From positions 3,120,001-3,184,000 of the forward strand of contig NZ_CP070982.1 in NCBI RefSeq assembly GCF_018417595.1: a stretch of 64,000 bases of DNA. The letters run 5' to 3'. The position numbers and the translations under genes were made by a program. Origin of the DNA: Pseudomonas entomophila. GTDB taxonomy: Bacteria > Pseudomonadota > Gammaproteobacteria > Pseudomonadales > Pseudomonadaceae. The notes below the pieces were generated by a model. It was given only the letters and a program-made list of their open reading frames with translations. It did not search any database and was not told the DNA's origin. Positions 62,161 through 64,000 of the stretch are shown in pieces; the first letter of the stretch is position 1, and every line of letters starts with the position of its first letter.

Positions 62161-64000
62161 TCATGCACCACGGCGGCGGCTCTCGTTGGCCGCCAGCCAG
62201 CGAGCCAGGTCGGCGGCGGGCATCGGTCGGCCGAACAGGAAGCCCTGGCCCTGATCGCACCCGGCGTTACGCAGGAAATCGAACTGGGCCTGGGTTTCGA
62301 TACCCTCGGCGGTGATCCTGAAGCCCAGGGCATGCCCCAGGTCGATGATTGCCCTGGCCACGGCCACGGCGTCGTCGTCCTCGGGCAAGTCCTTGATGAA
62401 GGCCCGGTCGATCTTCAGATGGTCGATTGGCAGTGCCCGCAGGTAAGCCAGCGACGAATACCCGGTGCCGAAGTCGTCCACCGCCGTGGCCACGCCCATG
62501 GCCTGCAACTGGGCAAGTACCGCGCAAGCTTGCTGCTGGCTCTCCATCAGCAGGCTTTCGGTGATCTCCACCTCCAGCAGGTTGGCCGGCAGGCTGTGGC
62601 GCTCCAGCGCCGACGCCAGGCTGGTGACATAGTCGCTGCGCTCGATCTGCAAAGCCGCCACATTGATCGCCAGCGGCCCGGGCAAGCCATCGCCGGCACG
62701 CCAGGCGGCCAGTTGGGCACACGCCAGCTCCAGCACCCGCTCGCCCAGTGGAATGATCAGGCCGGTGCGCTCGGCCAACGGAATGAACTCGGCGGGAGAC
62801 ACCAGGCCATGGTGCGGATCCCGCCAGCGCAGCAGCGCCTCGACACCTTCCAGTTGCCCACTGAACAGGTCGACCTTGGGCTGGTACCACAGTTCGAACT
62901 CGTTGTGCTCCAGAGCCCTGCGCAGGTTGCGCTCCAGCTCGAGACGTTGCTGCAGGCGCTCGGTCATGTCCGGGTGGTATGGGCGCCAGGCATTGCGCCC
63001 ACTTTCCTTTGCCGCATACATGGCGGTGTCGGCGTGACGCAGCAGGCTGTCGGCGTCTTCACCGTGCTGTGGGCTCCAGGCCAAACCGATGCTGCCGGTG
63101 ACCAGAGTGGCATTGCCGTTGAGATCGAACGGCCGCTGCAGGCAGCGCAGCAAGGCGCGGATCTGGTGCTGCACCTGCCCTTGAGCGCCCTGGAGCATGA
63201 ACACGAACTCATCGCCGCCCAGGCGGCATACCCGATCCTGGCTGTGCAGTTCCTGCAGGAAGCGCGCGGTGGCTTGTTGCAGCAGCAGGTCGCCCATGGG
63301 GTGGCCAAGGCTGTCGTTGACTTGCTTGAAGCCGTCGATATCGAGCATCAGCACCGCCAGGCCATGGTCCTGCAGGATGGCCTCGGTCAGTTGCTGCTGG
63401 AACAGCACTCGGTTGGGCAACCCGGTGATGGTGTCGTAATGGGCCAGGCGCTCCAGCTGGGCCTGGTACTGGCGCAGCTCACGGTTACGCTGTTCGAGCA
63501 GACGCTGCTTGCGATTGAGCTGGGCGACGAACAGGCTGAACAACCCGGTGCAACTCAAGGCGAACAGGAACAGCGGCGAGGCGAACAAGTCCAGCCCTGC
63601 CGCGCTCGCCCGAGGCGCGGCCACCAACTGCCAGACACCCCCGGGCACTTCGACGGTCATCTTCACCTGGGACTCTTCGAACAACCGCGGGTCACCCCAG
63701 ATCAGCGCGCCATCGGCACCCTTGCCGTCGACACCGCGCACCGCCAGCTCGAACTCGGTGTCCGGGCGCAGGCCTGCGCTGAGCAACAGCCGGTCGATAT
63801 CGGCCACGATTGACACATTGCCCCAGTAAAACTGCACGCCACGCTTGCCCGTGATGAACACCGGCCGCCGGTAGATCAGTGCCCTGCCGCCCTGGTACAG
63901 CTGTAGCGGCCCCGCCAGCACCGGACGCGCCTGATCACGGGCAGATTGCAGGAGAGGAAACTGGTCCGGCAACTGGCGGTAGTCCAGCCCGATCAGCCGC
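62161..64000 (-). CDS. CHASE-GGDEF-EAL c-di-GMP enzyme (N-terminus beyond window)
   Basis: The minus-strand frame stays open to the edge at 64000, so the protein start is missing; 612 residues are visible. They hold the end of a periplasmic CHASE-type sensor (GLDYRQLPDQ), a membrane helix, a GGDEF domain with an intact RLGGDEF motif and an EAL domain with EALLRW, NVA, EITES, VDDFGTGYSS, KIDRAFIKDL and AEGIET. The product-inhibition site five residues before GGDEF reads HSQD instead of RxxD. Both cyclase and phosphodiesterase sites look functional, so it may make or break c-di-GMP according to a periplasmic signal. It converges with the LRR gene 3 bp away. Confidence 0.9.
   Translation of the reverse strand, partial: RLIGLDYRQLPDQFPLLQSARDQARPVLAGPLQLYQGGRALIYRRPVFITGKRGVQFYWGNVSIVADIDRLLLSAGLRPDTEFELAVRGVDGKGADGALIWGDPRLFEESQVKMTVEVPGGVWQLVAAPRASAAGLDLFASPLFLFALSCTGLFSLFVAQLNRKQRLLEQRNRELRQYQAQLERLAHYDTITGLPNRVLFQQQLTEAILQDHGLAVLMLDIDGFKQVNDSLGHPMGDLLLQQATARFLQELHSQDRVCRLGGDEFVFMLQGAQGQVQHQIRALLRCLQRPFDLNGNATLVTGSIGLAWSPQHGEDADSLLRHADTAMYAAKESGRNAWRPYHPDMTERLQQRLELERNLRRALEHNEFELWYQPKVDLFSGQLEGVEALLRWRDPHHGLVSPAEFIPLAERTGLIIPLGERVLELACAQLAAWRAGDGLPGPLAINVAALQIERSDYVTSLASALERHSLPANLLEVEITESLLMESQQQACAVLAQLQAMGVATAVDDFGTGYSSLAYLRALPIDHLKIDRAFIKDLPEDDDAVAVARAIIDLGHALGFRITAEGIETQAQFDFLRNAGCDQGQGFLFGRPMPAADLARWLAANESRRRGA

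Overview
The window is GC-rich, densely coded chromosomal DNA. It looks like a Pseudomonas of the P. putida group. The evidence is a complete Fap functional-amyloid operon, many intergenic REP palindromes of the pseudomonad type (core TGTAGGAGCGG), a PQQ-dependent membrane dehydrogenase followed by an OprB-like porin, and gamma-glutamyl polyamine catabolism genes. I see no rRNA, tRNA or CRISPR array. The first and last genes are cut by the window edges.

1-8.5 kb is catabolic: the end of a succinate-semialdehyde-type aldehyde dehydrogenase, an isolated panB, MocR-type and AraC-type regulators, then a glutamine-synthetase-like gamma-glutamylpolyamine synthetase, a PotF-type periplasmic polyamine binder and a PuuB-like FAD oxidase. 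These would take up and degrade putrescine-like amines. A RelE-type toxin/antitoxin pair follows. 8.6-20 kb is a mosaic of small units: a DUF3313 lipoprotein, a tandem DUF1842 pair, exporters (AEC, LysE, MFS, MATE), a SleB-like wall hydrolase, a CAP protein, and GlxA, LysR and TetR regulators. The TetR gene diverges from the MATE pump across two near-identical palindromic operators.

20-28 kb holds the PQQ dehydrogenase and porin behind a SlyA-type operator palindrome, an APC permease, two SAM methyltransferases and a beta-propeller protein. 28.5-31.5 kb is an RHS/TccC-like polymorphic toxin gene broken by one extra G. It has a lower-GC C-terminal tip and is followed at once by an 86-bp palindromic MITE-like element. 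31.7-42.4 kb is mostly housekeeping: ureidoglycine aminohydrolase, START protein, MFS, hydrolase, azoR with a divergent LysR, uppP, a Cache chemoreceptor, and pnuC with a NadR-like kinase.

42.7-58 kb is a cell-surface and biofilm-matrix region. fapABCDEF encodes amyloid subunits, a C39 protease and an outer-membrane secretin; FapC has a very long serine-rich linker. It is followed by an LtaS-like membrane phosphotransferase. Then, on the minus strand, comes an exopolysaccharide module: FemAB/GNAT-like protein, GT61 glycosyltransferase, a 58-residue protein with a PEP-CTERM-like tail, Wza-like export protein, beta-barrel, Wzz-like chain-length protein and BY-kinase. This resembles the EPS modules of exosortase/PEP-CTERM systems, but I find no exosortase, priming transferase, flippase or polymerase here. 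The window ends with a 1261-residue dermonecrotic-toxin/LRR effector-like protein and a CHASE-GGDEF-EAL c-di-GMP enzyme.
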